A stretch of DNA of 16,507 nt from CAYPZT01 sp964415435 (GCA_964415435.1 CAYPZT010000025.1:1-16507), one strand, 5' to 3'; shown: positions 1 to 7,976, numbered from the stretch's first letter. Translations and numbers: made by a program. Notes: generated by a model from the sequence alone, not told the origin.

Positions 1-3000
1 CCACGGCAAGTGTACCTCCCACTCCCCGGTTTACAAATGTTGCAACCGGTGTCGTGATACCCGTATTGATACCCCAGACGGTGAGTTTGCTGCCTGGACT
101 TGTATGCCCAATACCTACGTTTCCGCCAGCATCAATTCTCATCCTCTCATTTGCAGCACTGTCTGCGCCTGTAAAGAACGTAATAACACCTGATGCATTA
201 ACAGCCTGAAGTGAAGCGCCCTCGGCAGTATCAGAGTAAATAGTCGCCCTATTCTGGCGTATTCCGCTACATCCGTTTCCACACATGGTAAACCATGCGT
301 TTCTTGTGCCATCAGACAGCCGAAGACCCATATGCGCTGAAGGACCGGTACTTGTGTTTGTTATTTTGAATATGCTTCCGCCGTTTTCATTTTCCCACAT
401 CTCGAAGTCTTCGGCAGGATTTGAGGTACCTATTCCAACGTTTCCTGCGAAATAGTTACGCGTTGTATCACCAAGCTGATAGACACCGAATGTGTTGGTT
501 ATGCCGGTCGTGGGCTGAGCATCCAGATAAATACCATAAAAGTTTGTGATCGTGCCAGGTGTTCCCAGTCTAACAGTTGCACTTGAGAAGAAGGTTGAAG
601 CATTGGTGATTCCTCCGCTTCCATCCGACATGATAAGCGCGCCATGAAAATTCTTTGAAGCACCTATTGAGCCTGCACCAAGATGCTCCATATTACTGAT
701 CATGCCAAACGTCTGCACAATGGTACCACTTGAATGATTTGATGCTACCCACGACTCAATGCTTTGCGCACTTTGTGCCGCAACGGTCTGATTAATACTA
801 AATACGGAGGAGAGGTTGTCGCCAGAACCAGTTCCGTTGTAACGGAAGGTTGCCATGTCAGCCGAAGGGGCGAAACCCGTCAGAGTACCTGAGCCGACAT
901 GAAATAATACACTGGGAGCCGTTGTCCCTATACCTACTTTTCCACCACCTGCACGAGGGATAGCAATGGCAGGAATATCATTTGTAATAGACGTATCATT
1001 TGTGTTGTGTACACCTATCAGGAGAACATTCGCCAATGACTCATATTGCACAAATCCACCGAGGTAATTATCTCCGCTCGCGCTTTCCACAAATCTAAGA
1101 GCGCCACCATAAACATCACTCGTTGCAGTTGTAATACGAAGTTGAGGAGCTGACTGACTATTGATTTCAAGGAGTGCAAACGGGTTCGTAGTACCCACAC
1201 CCAGGAACGATCCGTTATCATAACTCACGCCCGTTGAAAGTGTAGTTGAGTTGATCCAGCGACCCAAGAAATTCGTAGCCCCACCGGAAAGAGATGCCGT
1301 GGGACAGTTTAAGCCTGAAGAGTCGCAAACATTGAATCCGTTTTGGGTAACGGTAGTTCCATAAATACGCCCAAGAACATGCAGAGCGTATCCAGTTCCG
1401 CCGGTTGAGCCGATACCTGTATTTCCCTGCACGATAAGACCATTGGTTGGTGCGGCAGCACTTAGATAACCACTACCTATCGAAGCATTTCCGGATACGG
1501 TTAGTTTTGAAGAGCCGTACGTTGAACCTATCCCCACGCTGCTACTTCCTACTGTCTGGAATCCAAGAAAGTTATTTCCTCCATAGTTTTCGATAATTGA
1601 ATAGCCGCTTGCTGCAGTTGCGTTATAAAACCATTTAAGCACCAAGTTGTGGGTTGCATCCTGACCTATCTCGAGAGCACTCGCACCTGTGGTATTACCT
1701 ATCTCAATTTCATTACCGCCCCCGATATTTGCATTTAATCTGTGACCGACCGTCAATAATTTACTAGGGTTCGTTGTACCGATTCCAAAATTCGTTCCGT
1801 TATCATAGCTCACGCCCGTTGAAAGTTGTGTTGTCGAGATCCAGCGAGCAAGGTAGTTGGTGGCACCACCCGATAGGGTTGCAGCAGGACAGTTCAAACC
1901 TGAGGAGTCGCAGACATTGAATCCGTTCTGGGTAAGAGTGGTTCCGTAAATACGACCGACTACATGAAGCGCATAGCCTGTTCCCCCTGTTGAACCGATT
2001 CCTACATTTCCCTGAACCATAAGTCCGTTTGTAGGAGCCGCTACACCTGTGTAGGCTACCCCGATTGAGGTATTTCCGGCGATCGTGAGTTTTGATGTGG
2101 GGGTGGAGGTGCCAATTCCCACGTTACCTCCATTGGTTATGCGTACTCTCTCAAGATTTGTGGTGCCAAAAATAAGGTCTGTTGCCTGCACTGTACCTAT
2201 GGTGAAGTTTCTGTCTGTTCCTCCTCCTAAGGTATTGTTGAATATGTAGTTTGATGAACCTCGTGCAGCACCAAAGAGACTATTAGTATTTCCGTCACTG
2301 GGGGTTGAGAAGGCAATATACTGATTCTTGGCATTGTTCAGTACCGCAAATCTGAAGTCACTGTTCGTGCCGCTTGAAGCATTGTACATCTGAACACCTG
2401 AGATGGCATTCGTGTTATCGGCAATAAGTGCCTTTGCCAAAGGATTGCCTCCATTGAAGTCTATGATAGATCCATAGGTGCCAACTTCAAGTGCCGCTGT
2501 CGGACCCGTTGAACCGATCCCTACGTTGCCTTGGACAATGAGACTGTTTGCAGGTGCAGCTACACCAGTGTACCCTGCACCAATAATGGTATTTCCTGCG
2601 ATCGTGAGTTTTGCAGAACTGTAAGTGACCCCGATACCAATATTTCCATTTGGATCAACTAAAAGGTGCGGTGTATTTCCTATTGCAATCTTAAAGAACC
2701 CTCCGCTGGGACCGTTCACCACCGTTTCAAAATTACTTCCTACAGCAAAATAATTACCTACTCCCATCGCTCCGCTTTGCAATGCGATCCCTCCATACCC
2801 GCTAAAAGGCTCGCCTATCTGAACACTACCTCCATCAGTTCCCAAAAACTGAAAGGGCGAGGATGGATTAGTAGTCCCGATTCCCACATTTCCGTTGACA
2901 ATAAGCTTTGGGGTGCCGGCGGCTGTTGCATATCCGATCCCCAGAAATGATCCGTTATCATAACTCACGCCAGTACTTAATTGATTGGCACTGATCCAGC

Positions 3001-3598
3001 GGGCGAGATAATTTGTTTGACCGATGCCTGCAGTCAATGATCCGCTTGTCGGAATCGTCACGCCGGTTATTCCCGTGGTTGAGATGGTTAAGTTATTCGT
3101 TCCGGCAAATGTTATCGTCGTAGCATTTGGAATAGTGAGCGTGCCGGTTGTTGCGGTTACCGTCAGACCATTTACCTTTTCTGCATTGAATGCATAAGGA
3201 ACGGCCGTGAGTCTTACTCGTGAACCGAATGTTTCCCCATCGAAAGTCATCTGTAGATAGATTGAGTCACTATTGAAATCGAGAGTTTGCGGAAAGGTCG
3301 TTGTTCCTCCAAGAGTAGCCTGAAAGATGCCATCCGTCACTGTTATGTTCTGGGTTTCACTCCAAGGAGTACCGCTTGGAAGCTGAGTTCCTCCGCTTGC
3401 AGCATCATACAGTTCAAAGGTAAATGAATACGTACCGTTACTGATGTTCGTACTGTCGGATTTGTTTACAATTTTTCCCTGAAAATTAATGGTGCGGTTG
3501 ATGCCTGTTGCGGCATATGTCTTGGTAGCGGCAAAAACCATATAAACGACAAAGAGTAGTATAAATAAGGAAGCTATTTTGAGAAATCGAGGCTGCAT
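1..3598 (-). CDS. Secreted 'VGIG' repeat fibre protein (partial, C-terminus outside window)
   Basis: An uninterrupted minus-strand frame starts at ATG 3598 and runs off the window edge, giving about 1199 codons with no stop. Residues about 6-24 are hydrophobic and end in TYAA, a likely signal peptide. Next comes a domain with INFQGKIVN, ITVTDGIFQATLG and RLTAVPYAFNAEKVNG, known as the N-terminal domain of many CPR and other bacterial surface proteins. The rest is about a dozen units around N-V-G-I-G-[ST]-[ST], typical of beta-rich fibres that often end in a peptidase S74 (endosialidase chaperone) domain; that end is not visible here. Larger modules recur: RWI-x5-LSTGVSYDNG three times and a VCDSSGLNCP segment twice. 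A consensus promoter lies upstream. The Shine-Dalgarno is weak (GGAA about 10 bases before ATG). I infer an extracellular adhesive or appendage-like protein; the ligand is unknown. Confidence 0.85.
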   Translation of the reverse strand, partial: MQPRFLKIASLFILLFVVYMVFAATKTYAATGINRTINFQGKIVNKSDSTNISNGTYSFTFELYDAASGGTQLPSGTPWSETQNITVTDGIFQATLGGTTTFPQTLDFNSDSIYLQMTFDGETFGSRVRLTAVPYAFNAEKVNGLTVTATTGTLTIPNATTITFAGTNNLTISTTGITGVTIPTSGSLTAGIGQTNYLARWISANQLSTGVSYDNGSFLGIGYATAAGTPKLIVNGNVGIGTTNPSSPFQFLGTDGGSVQIGEPFSGYGGIALQSGAMGVGNYFAVGSNFETVVNGPSGGFFKIAIGNTPHLLVDPNGNIGIGVTYSSAKLTIAGNTIIGAGYTGVAAPANSLIVQGNVGIGSTGPTAALEVGTYGSIIDFNGGNPLAKALIADNTNAISGVQMYNASSGTNSDFRFAVLNNAKNQYIAFSTPSDGNTNSLFGAARGSSNYIFNNTLGGGTDRNFTIGTVQATDLIFGTTNLERVRITNGGNVGIGTSTPTSKLTIAGNTSIGVAYTGVAAPTNGLMVQGNVGIGSTGGTGYALHVVGRIYGTTLTQNGFNVCDSSGLNCPAATLSGGATNYLARWISTTQLSTGVSYDNGTNFGIGTTNPSKLLTVGHRLNANIGGGNEIEIGNTTGASALEIGQDATHNLVLKWFYNATAASGYSIIENYGGNNFLGFQTVGSSSVGIGSTYGSSKLTVSGNASIGSGYLSAAAPTNGLIVQGNTGIGSTGGTGYALHVLGRIYGTTVTQNGFNVCDSSGLNCPTASLSGGATNFLGRWINSTTLSTGVSYDNGSFLGVGTTNPFALLEINSQSAPQLRITTATSDVYGGALRFVESASGDNYLGGFVQYESLANVLLIGVHNTNDTSITNDIPAIAIPRAGGGKVGIGTTAPSVLFHVGSGTLTGFAPSADMATFRYNGTGSGDNLSSVFSINQTVAAQSAQSIESWVASNHSSGTIVQTFGMISNMEHLGAGSIGASKNFHGALIMSDGSGGITNASTFFSSATVRLGTPGTITNFYGIYLDAQPTTGITNTFGVYQLGDTTRNYFAGNVGIGTSNPAEDFEMWENENGGSIFKITNTSTGPSAHMGLRLSDGTRNAWFTMCGNGCSGIRQNRATIYSDTAEGASLQAVNASGVITFFTGADSAANERMRIDAGGNVGIGHTSPGSKLTVWGINTGITTPVATFVNRGVGGTLAV
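1211..1510 (-). repeat. Internal ~300-bp repeat, copy 1 of the fibre gene
   Basis: This stretch matches 1796-2095 closely by eye over its whole length, in the same reading frame (offset 585 bases, exactly 195 codons). It encodes the RWI...LSTGVSYDNG segment, the VCDSSGLNCP segment, a HV-GRIYGTT segment and an N-T/V-GIGSTGGTGYALHV unit. Differences are mostly silent or conservative, as expected of a duplication kept under selection. Confidence 0.75.
1796..2095 (-). repeat. Internal ~300-bp repeat, copy 2 of the fibre gene
   Basis: Partner of the repeat at 1211-1510. Shorter third copies of its two ends exist separately: about 2951-3020 repeats the YDNG/ARWIS end, and about 2512-2615 repeats the end encoding GNxxIGxxYxxxAAPxN. 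The fibre therefore grew by duplication of modules of different sizes. Confidence 0.75.
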
Positions 3599-3631
3599 AG
3601 CGTAATTCCAACATTAACTGACCGTGTTTTT

Positions 3632-3661
3632 ATTATAGATATATTCTTTTATTATTGTCAA
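3632..3661 (-). promoter_or_regulatory. Consensus sigma-70-type promoter of the fibre gene
   Basis: On the minus strand there is TTGACA at 3661-3656, an 18-base spacer, and TATAAT at 3637-3632. Both hexamers match the consensus perfectly. The predicted transcript start is near 3625, which leaves a leader of about 27 bases before ATG 3598. The -35 box lies 11 bases from the CTTATCA site at 3673-3692. Confidence 0.8.
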
Positions 3662-3672
3662 GCCCTAAAGAT

Positions 3673-3692
3673 TCTTATCATAATCTTATCAA
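3673..3692. promoter_or_regulatory. Putative operator A (CTTATCA direct repeat)
   Basis: The sequence TCTTATCATAATCTTATCAA holds two CTTATCA half-sites that start 11 bases apart, about one helical turn. It is 19/20 identical to site B at 3753-3772 and contains the exact reverse complement of site C. Its centre is about 57 bases upstream of the predicted fibre transcript start, just outside the -35 box, where activators commonly bind. That the neighbouring winged-helix protein binds here is inference. Confidence 0.65.
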
Positions 3693-3742
3693 CTAGCCTC
3701 ATATTTATTTTTATCCACTCAATCGTAACTCTTTTAGACAAA

Positions 3743-3814
3743 AATGGGTTAATCTTATCACAATCTTATCAATATAGGCATTACCTAAAAATAGCCTCAT
3801 TTTTTTAACCCATT
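3743..3814. repeat. 10-bp inverted repeat around operator B
   Basis: AATGGGTTAA at 3743-3752 is the exact reverse complement of TTAACCCATT at 3805-3814. The arms flank operator B, and the second arm runs into the TTGACA box at 3813. The 52-base interval makes a simple RNA hairpin unlikely. The arms may be another pair of protein contacts, or part of the duplication that built this region. Confidence 0.5.
3753..3772. promoter_or_regulatory. Putative operator B (CTTATCA direct repeat)
   Basis: TCTTATCACAATCTTATCAA differs from site A by one base and is in the same orientation, 80 bases away. It lies between the two divergent promoters, about 40 bases upstream of the regulator's TTGACA box. Sites A and B are each followed by the nonamer TAGCCTCAT (3694-3702 and 3792-3800) and T-rich DNA, which suggests that a longer module was duplicated. 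Confidence 0.6.
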
Positions 3815-3840
3815 GACAAAAATGATAAGATTATGATAAG
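3813..3840 (+). promoter_or_regulatory. Promoter of the pseudo-Fic regulator gene
   Basis: A perfect TTGACA at 3813-3818 is followed after 16 bases by GATAAG (3835-3840), or after 13 by the better TATGAT (3832-3837). The -35 box is clear but the -10 is uncertain. With the GATAAG choice, transcription would begin almost at ATG 3849, giving a leaderless or nearly leaderless message. Confidence 0.45.
3823..3840. promoter_or_regulatory. Putative operator C (inverted copy) on the regulator promoter
   Basis: TGATAAGATTATGATAAG is the exact reverse complement of 18 bases of site A. It lies between a perfect TTGACA (3813-3818) and the ATG at 3849, overlapping any possible -10 element. Binding here should block transcription of the regulator gene, so negative autoregulation is the simplest reading. 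Confidence 0.6.
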
Positions 3841-3848
3841 TTAAAAGT

Positions 3849-4784
3849 ATGAAAAACTTCTCATATACCAAGACCCCTGAGCTTAACTCGCAGATAGAGA
3901 TTGTCGACTCGCTTCGAAAGGATATTCTCATTAAGCCACTATCACCCATGCATGAGCTTGAGCTTCAGTGGAGCACATCACTGGAGCGTATTTACTATGC
4001 GTTTGCCTTTGGCGGTATCTCACTTAGCACTGACCACATCAAAAAGTTACTTTCGCCTCAGGCTCATAAGCGCTTGCCTCCCCAGGACAAGGCAGTAATC
4101 AGATATAAATCTATGCTCGACTATATCTATTATGAGTGGCTTGTTTCTGACAGATCCGTTACCTCAGATGCTATTCTTACCATGTACAAGATAGGCTTCC
4201 AGGGCAAACTGCAGTCAGCTCAAAGCGAAGTAGAGAAAATTCTTGAATACGTACAGATAAATCCGGAACAGCCAATTATTCAAGCCGCTATTGCACAATG
4301 TCTGTTCCTCGACCTCTCTCCCTTCAGTGAAGAGAATGAGCGACTGGCCAACCTCGTTTTCACTTTGTTTCTCTACAAAAACGGATACGATATGCGTCGA
4401 ATGCTTAATTCGGAGGAATATTTTTTTAAGACATTGGTGAAGTACAAGGAACTCAACTCTCGCCTCAACAGATCGACGAATCTGACTCCGTGGATCGAAT
4501 ACGTGATACAGGGCATTGTAGTGGAACTAAACAAAATAATAAATAACGTGAATAATGTAAAATTTAACGTTCGTAATGATGAATTTTCACTTGAGCTGAA
4601 CGAGAGACAGAAAGCAGTCCTTTCTCTATTGGAGCAGCCCGGTTCTAAAATCAGCAATAAGAATGTCCAAGATATTCATGGAGTTTCCCAGATTACCGCA
4701 TCGAGAGACCTGTCACGACTCAGCTCACTCGGTCTCATACTTGCCATTGGCAAAGGACGGTCAACCTATTACACAAAAATGTAA
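3849..4784 (+). CDS. Fic-fold winged-helix protein with dead active site; probable transcription regulator
   Basis: This 311-residue protein has no signal peptide and acts in the cytoplasm. Residues about 135-185 read like a Fic core, but the catalytic HPFx[DE]GNGR motif is SPFSEENER at 157-165: the catalytic His is Ser157 and both Gly are Glu, while Phe159, Glu161, Asn163 and Arg165 remain. The inhibitory helix motif (S/T)xxxE(G/N) is also lost; the matching stretch reads YAFAFGG at 50-56. Residues about 249-311 form the winged helix-turn-helix usual at the C-terminus of Fic-family proteins, with NVQDIHGVSQITASRDLSRL as the likely recognition part and GKGRSTYY as the wing. It is thus very unlikely to transfer AMP. 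I infer a DNA-binding regulator of its own gene, the divergent fibre gene and perhaps the downstream operon. No Shine-Dalgarno precedes ATG 3849. Confidence 0.8.
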   Translation: MKNFSYTKTPELNSQIEIVDSLRKDILIKPLSPMHELELQWSTSLERIYYAFAFGGISLSTDHIKKLLSPQAHKRLPPQDKAVIRYKSMLDYIYYEWLVSDRSVTSDAILTMYKIGFQGKLQSAQSEVEKILEYVQINPEQPIIQAAIAQCLFLDLSPFSEENERLANLVFTLFLYKNGYDMRRMLNSEEYFFKTLVKYKELNSRLNRSTNLTPWIEYVIQGIVVELNKIINNVNNVKFNVRNDEFSLELNERQKAVLSLLEQPGSKISNKNVQDIHGVSQITASRDLSRLSSLGLILAIGKGRSTYYTKM

Positions 4785-4819
4785 TTTAAAGTTATTTTGC
4801 TATTCATAATCACACCAAA

Positions 4820-5887
4820 ATGATCAAGCAGTTTTTTTTAGTTACATTGTTTTTAGCCGTTCTATTTTTGTACTCTAAATCACTCGTTATCTTTGCCGGG
4901 CCGGAAAGTACCACATATGAACTGCAGGAATGGGGCTTTGGAGCAGGTGGAACTACAAGCAATACGTCGCCGTCATACTCACTCTTTGGAACGGTCGGCG
5001 AGATAGATACGGGAAAATCTACTTCTCCAAGTTATGGACTTAATGCGGGACTCGTGTTTACTATTCAGGCAAATGTGCCTCCTGCTCCGGATTTTACCAA
5101 TCCAGGAAGTACTCTCTACGACAGACTGAAGTTTGTTTTGAATAATGGAAGCAATCCTCAGGACACTGAGTTTGCCATCGCCATAAGTACGGACAACTTC
5201 GTAACCACAAATTATATCCAAAACGATGACACGGTGGGCACAGTCTTGGGATCAGAAGACTGGCAGACATACACAAACTGGGGAGGAGCTACCGGTTCCT
5301 ACGTGACAGGCTTAAGTAACTCAACCACATATCAAATAAAAGTCAAGGCAAGGCAAGGAATATATACTGAAACACCATGGGGGCCAACTGCCTCGGTCGC
5401 AACGTCCGATCCCTCACTTACCTTCGGAGTCGACTCTTCAACGGTAACTTTTAACAATCTGAACTCTGGAAACAGCTATACAGACAGTTCGAAGTCGACG
5501 GTTCTTACCACCTCAACAAACGCCTATTACGGTTATATCGTTTACGGATACGTTACTCAGCCCTTAACATTCCAATCTTCAACTATATCCAACTATGCAA
5601 GTACTAATGCAAACCCAAGCACCTGGACAAGTACGGGATTCGGGTATACGACAAACGACAGTGATTTAGCTGGTGGCACTCCCGATAGGTTCACCAATGG
5701 TGGACCTAAGTATGCCGGTTTTACCACAACTCAACCAGGTGATCCTGTTGCAGATCATGCAAGCGGCATCGTAACGGCCGTGGTAAATGAACAGTTTACT
5801 GTCTCTTACCGAGTTACCGCATCAGCATCTACAAACGCGGGTAATTATCAAACGACCGTACTTTATATAGTTGTTCCAACTTATTAA
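4820..5887 (+). CDS. Secreted surface protein with FnIII-like and WxL-like C-terminal domains (pair 1)
   Basis: 355 residues. Residues 1-26 form a signal peptide ending near IFAG. A short N-terminal part (SYSLFGTVGEI, SYGLNAGL) is followed by an FnIII-like domain at about 85-197 that ends in LSNSTTYQIKVKA and GPTASVAT. Residues about 198-355 form a beta-rich C-terminal domain that begins with LTFG and contains FGYTTNDS and DRFTNGGPK (274-297). The same block occurs in the product of 6885-7976, and both proteins end in PTY. There is no membrane anchor, so it is released or held by a partner. The anchored-partner gene starts 3 bases after its stop. The layout resembles WxL proteins with their DUF916-type partners, but no W-x-L motif is seen, so membership of that family is inference. 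It lies 35 bases after the regulator gene and has no Shine-Dalgarno. Confidence 0.75.
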   Translation: MIKQFFLVTLFLAVLFLYSKSLVIFAGPESTTYELQEWGFGAGGTTSNTSPSYSLFGTVGEIDTGKSTSPSYGLNAGLVFTIQANVPPAPDFTNPGSTLYDRLKFVLNNGSNPQDTEFAIAISTDNFVTTNYIQNDDTVGTVLGSEDWQTYTNWGGATGSYVTGLSNSTTYQIKVKARQGIYTETPWGPTASVATSDPSLTFGVDSSTVTFNNLNSGNSYTDSSKSTVLTTSTNAYYGYIVYGYVTQPLTFQSSTISNYASTNANPSTWTSTGFGYTTNDSDLAGGTPDRFTNGGPKYAGFTTTQPGDPVADHASGIVTAVVNEQFTVSYRVTASASTNAGNYQTTVLYIVVPTY

Positions 5888-5890
5888 TAC

Positions 5891-6820
5891 ATGAAAAAAA
5901 TTCTCGTTCTGCTATTCAGTATTGGACTAATAGTCCTTACTAGTAAAGCAAGTTGTGCTCAGGAAAAAATTAAGACGACTCAACTTGTCCGCATTTCACC
6001 AGTCATACTCAACATATCTCTTTCTCCGGGAAAAGTGTATGTATATGATATAAAGGTTGAAAATCTGCTGGACATTCCCCTGCCGATTGACGCCGGCATG
6101 GAGTCATTTGATACCGATGAAGAGGGAAACTATACATTCCTTGAAAACGGCTCAATCAATACTTCACGGCTTATATCCTGGAGCTCTCTTGATCAGGATA
6201 AATTTATTATCAAACCAAAAAGTGCAGAAACGGTTCGCCTCACCGTTACAATCCCCAAAAAGGTGCCTATCGGGGGTTATTATAGCGTTCTCTTTTTTAC
6301 TCCTCGACTTCCTGTTCAGGGACAGTATCAATCGCTTGTTAGCAGTAAAGTCGGCGCACTCATGCTTGCAAGTATCGGTGTTCAAGATCCTTTTATTGCT
6401 AAAGCACGCATTACTCAGTTTTCCCCTACTCAAATCATCTTTGATGATAATCCTCTTTATTTTAATTTTCGTGTTATGAACGAATCACTTACCCATTTTA
6501 CCGCTAAACCTTTCATCGAGATCAAAACACTGGGAAAAGATCCTTATGTTTTCGAGCCCGGAGAAAAAATTATCCTGCCTGGCAAGGCAAGAACATGGAA
6601 AACCGCTTTCCAATACCCTTCAAGTCTGATACCAATTCATACGGCTACGCTTTCTGTTTCAACAGGAAATGGTAATTCTGTCAAAAAAAATATATTCTTT
6701 ATCTATTTTCCAATAAAAAAAGCCATAATCCTTGTCGGAAGCATCATGGTAGTTTTACTTGTTCTAGTGAGAAGAAAACAAATTATTGCTGCACTGCGTA
6801 TTCTGATCTTTGATAAATAG
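5891..6820 (+). CDS. Membrane-anchored two-Ig-domain protein, DUF916-like partner (pair 1)
   Basis: 309 residues. A signal peptide covers about 1-23; Cys22 lies near the cleavage site, but the lipobox is poor (KASC). Two beta-sandwich domains follow. The first, about 30-160, has the ISP..L..SPG....YDIKVEN start and the LTVTIPKKVPIGGYYSVLFF end seen in DUF916-type WxL-binding proteins. The second, about 165-272, corresponds to the DUF3324 position. A membrane helix at about 276-293 is followed by a basic tail (RRK). This gives an extracellular part anchored in the cell membrane. The product of 7999-8931 is a clear paralogue with the same architecture. The gene starts 3 bases after the gene for the secreted protein, so translation is probably coupled and the two products probably interact. 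Assignment to DUF916 rests on pattern only. Confidence 0.7.
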   Translation: MKKILVLLFSIGLIVLTSKASCAQEKIKTTQLVRISPVILNISLSPGKVYVYDIKVENLLDIPLPIDAGMESFDTDEEGNYTFLENGSINTSRLISWSSLDQDKFIIKPKSAETVRLTVTIPKKVPIGGYYSVLFFTPRLPVQGQYQSLVSSKVGALMLASIGVQDPFIAKARITQFSPTQIIFDDNPLYFNFRVMNESLTHFTAKPFIEIKTLGKDPYVFEPGEKIILPGKARTWKTAFQYPSSLIPIHTATLSVSTGNGNSVKKNIFFIYFPIKKAIILVGSIMVVLLVLVRRKQIIAALRILIFDK

Positions 6821-6832
6821 CACAACATGCTC

Positions 6833-6862
6833 TTGACAACAAACCTGGAATACCAGTAGATT
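6833..6862 (+). promoter_or_regulatory. Possible internal promoter before pair 2
   Basis: The 64-base gap after 6820 is the largest in the plus-strand run from 4820 to 11744. It holds TTGACA at 6833-6838 and, 18 bases on, TAGATT at 6857-6862 (4/6 to consensus). A start near 6869 would leave about 15 bases before ATG 6885. The strong -35 with a weak -10 makes this only possible. Confidence 0.35.
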
Positions 6863-6884
6863 TAAGATACCCAAGTGGTTTTTT

Positions 6885-7976
6885 ATGAAACAAATTATTA
6901 CCTCCAGAGCTCTTTTTTTCTATTTCCTGTTCATGATCATCGTGGCTGTTGCCTCGGGATACATCGTGCACAAGGTGAATGCGGGAACACTCACGCCCGC
7001 AAAGGTAACAATCTCTAACTCTCGCGCGTCGGGCGTAGGCACGAGCTATCAATTTAACGCAACCGCAAGCGCAAGTACCGCGATAGCGAGAGTAGATATC
7101 TATTTTTGTACAACTGCATCGGGCACTTGTACTGCGGCAACCGGTATGAGCACCACTGCCGTGCAACTGGCCAGTAGCAATATTTCAGGTAGTTCAATCA
7201 CTACTACGGCACCAGCGCAGAATAGAATCCAGGTTAATGTAGGTTCCCCCACCACACAAAGCCCGCTCGCCTTAAGTATGTCCTTTGGCAATATCACCAA
7301 TCCTTCCACCATAAACACAACATACTTTGCCCGCATAACTACCTACTCTGATGCCGGTTCAACAACCATAGACACTGCAACGGTTGCATTTGCCATTCTT
7401 GATACGACCTCGATTGCAGTAACTGCATCGGTCGACTCCACATTTACGTTTACAGTCGCAGGTGTCGGCACCACTTCAACAGTGAACAATGCGGGAACAA
7501 ATGTCACGACAACGGCAACTACAATCCCCTTCGGCACGCTAACCGCAACGGCAACAAAGATTGCCGCCCATGACCTCACGGTCGTTTCAAATGCATTGAA
7601 TGGATATCAGGTTACGGTTAAGTCTGAAACGAATCCGCCATTAAACGATTTGACCAGTAATATTGATCCCTTCACGGGGACAAACAGTGCTCCCACAACG
7701 TGGAGTGCGCCAAACGGTTCTTCTGCCGGAGTCAACACAGGATGGTTTGGATATACTACAAACGACTCAACACTTGGCTCGGGTACCGCAGACCGTTTTA
7801 CGAATGGCGGACCGAAGTGGGCGGGATTCTCTACAGTTCCGGCAGAAGTAGCGTATAATTCAGGAGCGGTAACGACAGAAACAACGCGGGTAGGATGGGA
7901 AATAGAAGTTAATGCGCTACAACCGTCGGGAGATTACTCAGGTACTATTACGCTTGTCGCAACTCCCACCTACTGA
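6885..7976 (+). CDS. Secreted surface protein with WxL-like C-terminal domain (pair 2)
   Basis: 363 residues, very rich in Thr, Ser and Ala. Residues 1-33 form a signal peptide ending VNAG. Residues about 35-172 are an Ig-like beta domain with a Cys75-Cys82 pair. Residues about 180-363 form the C-terminal domain, with IPFGTLTATA, LTVVSNALNGYQVTV, FGYTTNDS and DRFTNGGPK at 288-310, and end in PTY. The C-terminal domain is shared with the product of 4820-5887, while the N-terminal domains are unrelated, so the conserved C-terminal part is probably the cell-attachment or partner-binding module. There is no anchor of its own. The partner gene follows after 22 bases. No Shine-Dalgarno is seen. The N-terminus was checked for a prepilin signal and lacks one. 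Confidence 0.75.
   Translation: MKQIITSRALFFYFLFMIIVAVASGYIVHKVNAGTLTPAKVTISNSRASGVGTSYQFNATASASTAIARVDIYFCTTASGTCTAATGMSTTAVQLASSNISGSSITTTAPAQNRIQVNVGSPTTQSPLALSMSFGNITNPSTINTTYFARITTYSDAGSTTIDTATVAFAILDTTSIAVTASVDSTFTFTVAGVGTTSTVNNAGTNVTTTATTIPFGTLTATATKIAAHDLTVVSNALNGYQVTVKSETNPPLNDLTSNIDPFTGTNSAPTTWSAPNGSSAGVNTGWFGYTTNDSTLGSGTADRFTNGGPKWAGFSTVPAEVAYNSGAVTTETTRVGWEIEVNALQPSGDYSGTITLVATPTY

Noticed and set aside
2666..2950. Plus-strand open frame opposite the fibre gene.
   Set aside because: It is the shadow of the repeat-coding minus strand and has no recognisable protein, promoter or start signal.
1..3598. Fibre gene as a phage tail fibre of a prophage.
   Set aside because: It has a signal peptide and its own strong promoter, and no capsid, tail, terminase or lysis genes are nearby; the repeat type also occurs in cell-surface proteins.
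6885..6990. Possible type IV prepilin leader in the secreted protein, considered because a prepilin peptidase is nearby.
   Set aside because: There is no Gly-Phe/Glu+5 cleavage site before a hydrophobic helix; the N-terminus is an ordinary signal peptide.
7974..7976. TGA read as glycine, as in Gracilibacteria or Absconditabacteria.
   Set aside because: TGA ends three genes (7976, 12541 and 13937) exactly where the proteins should end, and no gene needs TGA read-through.
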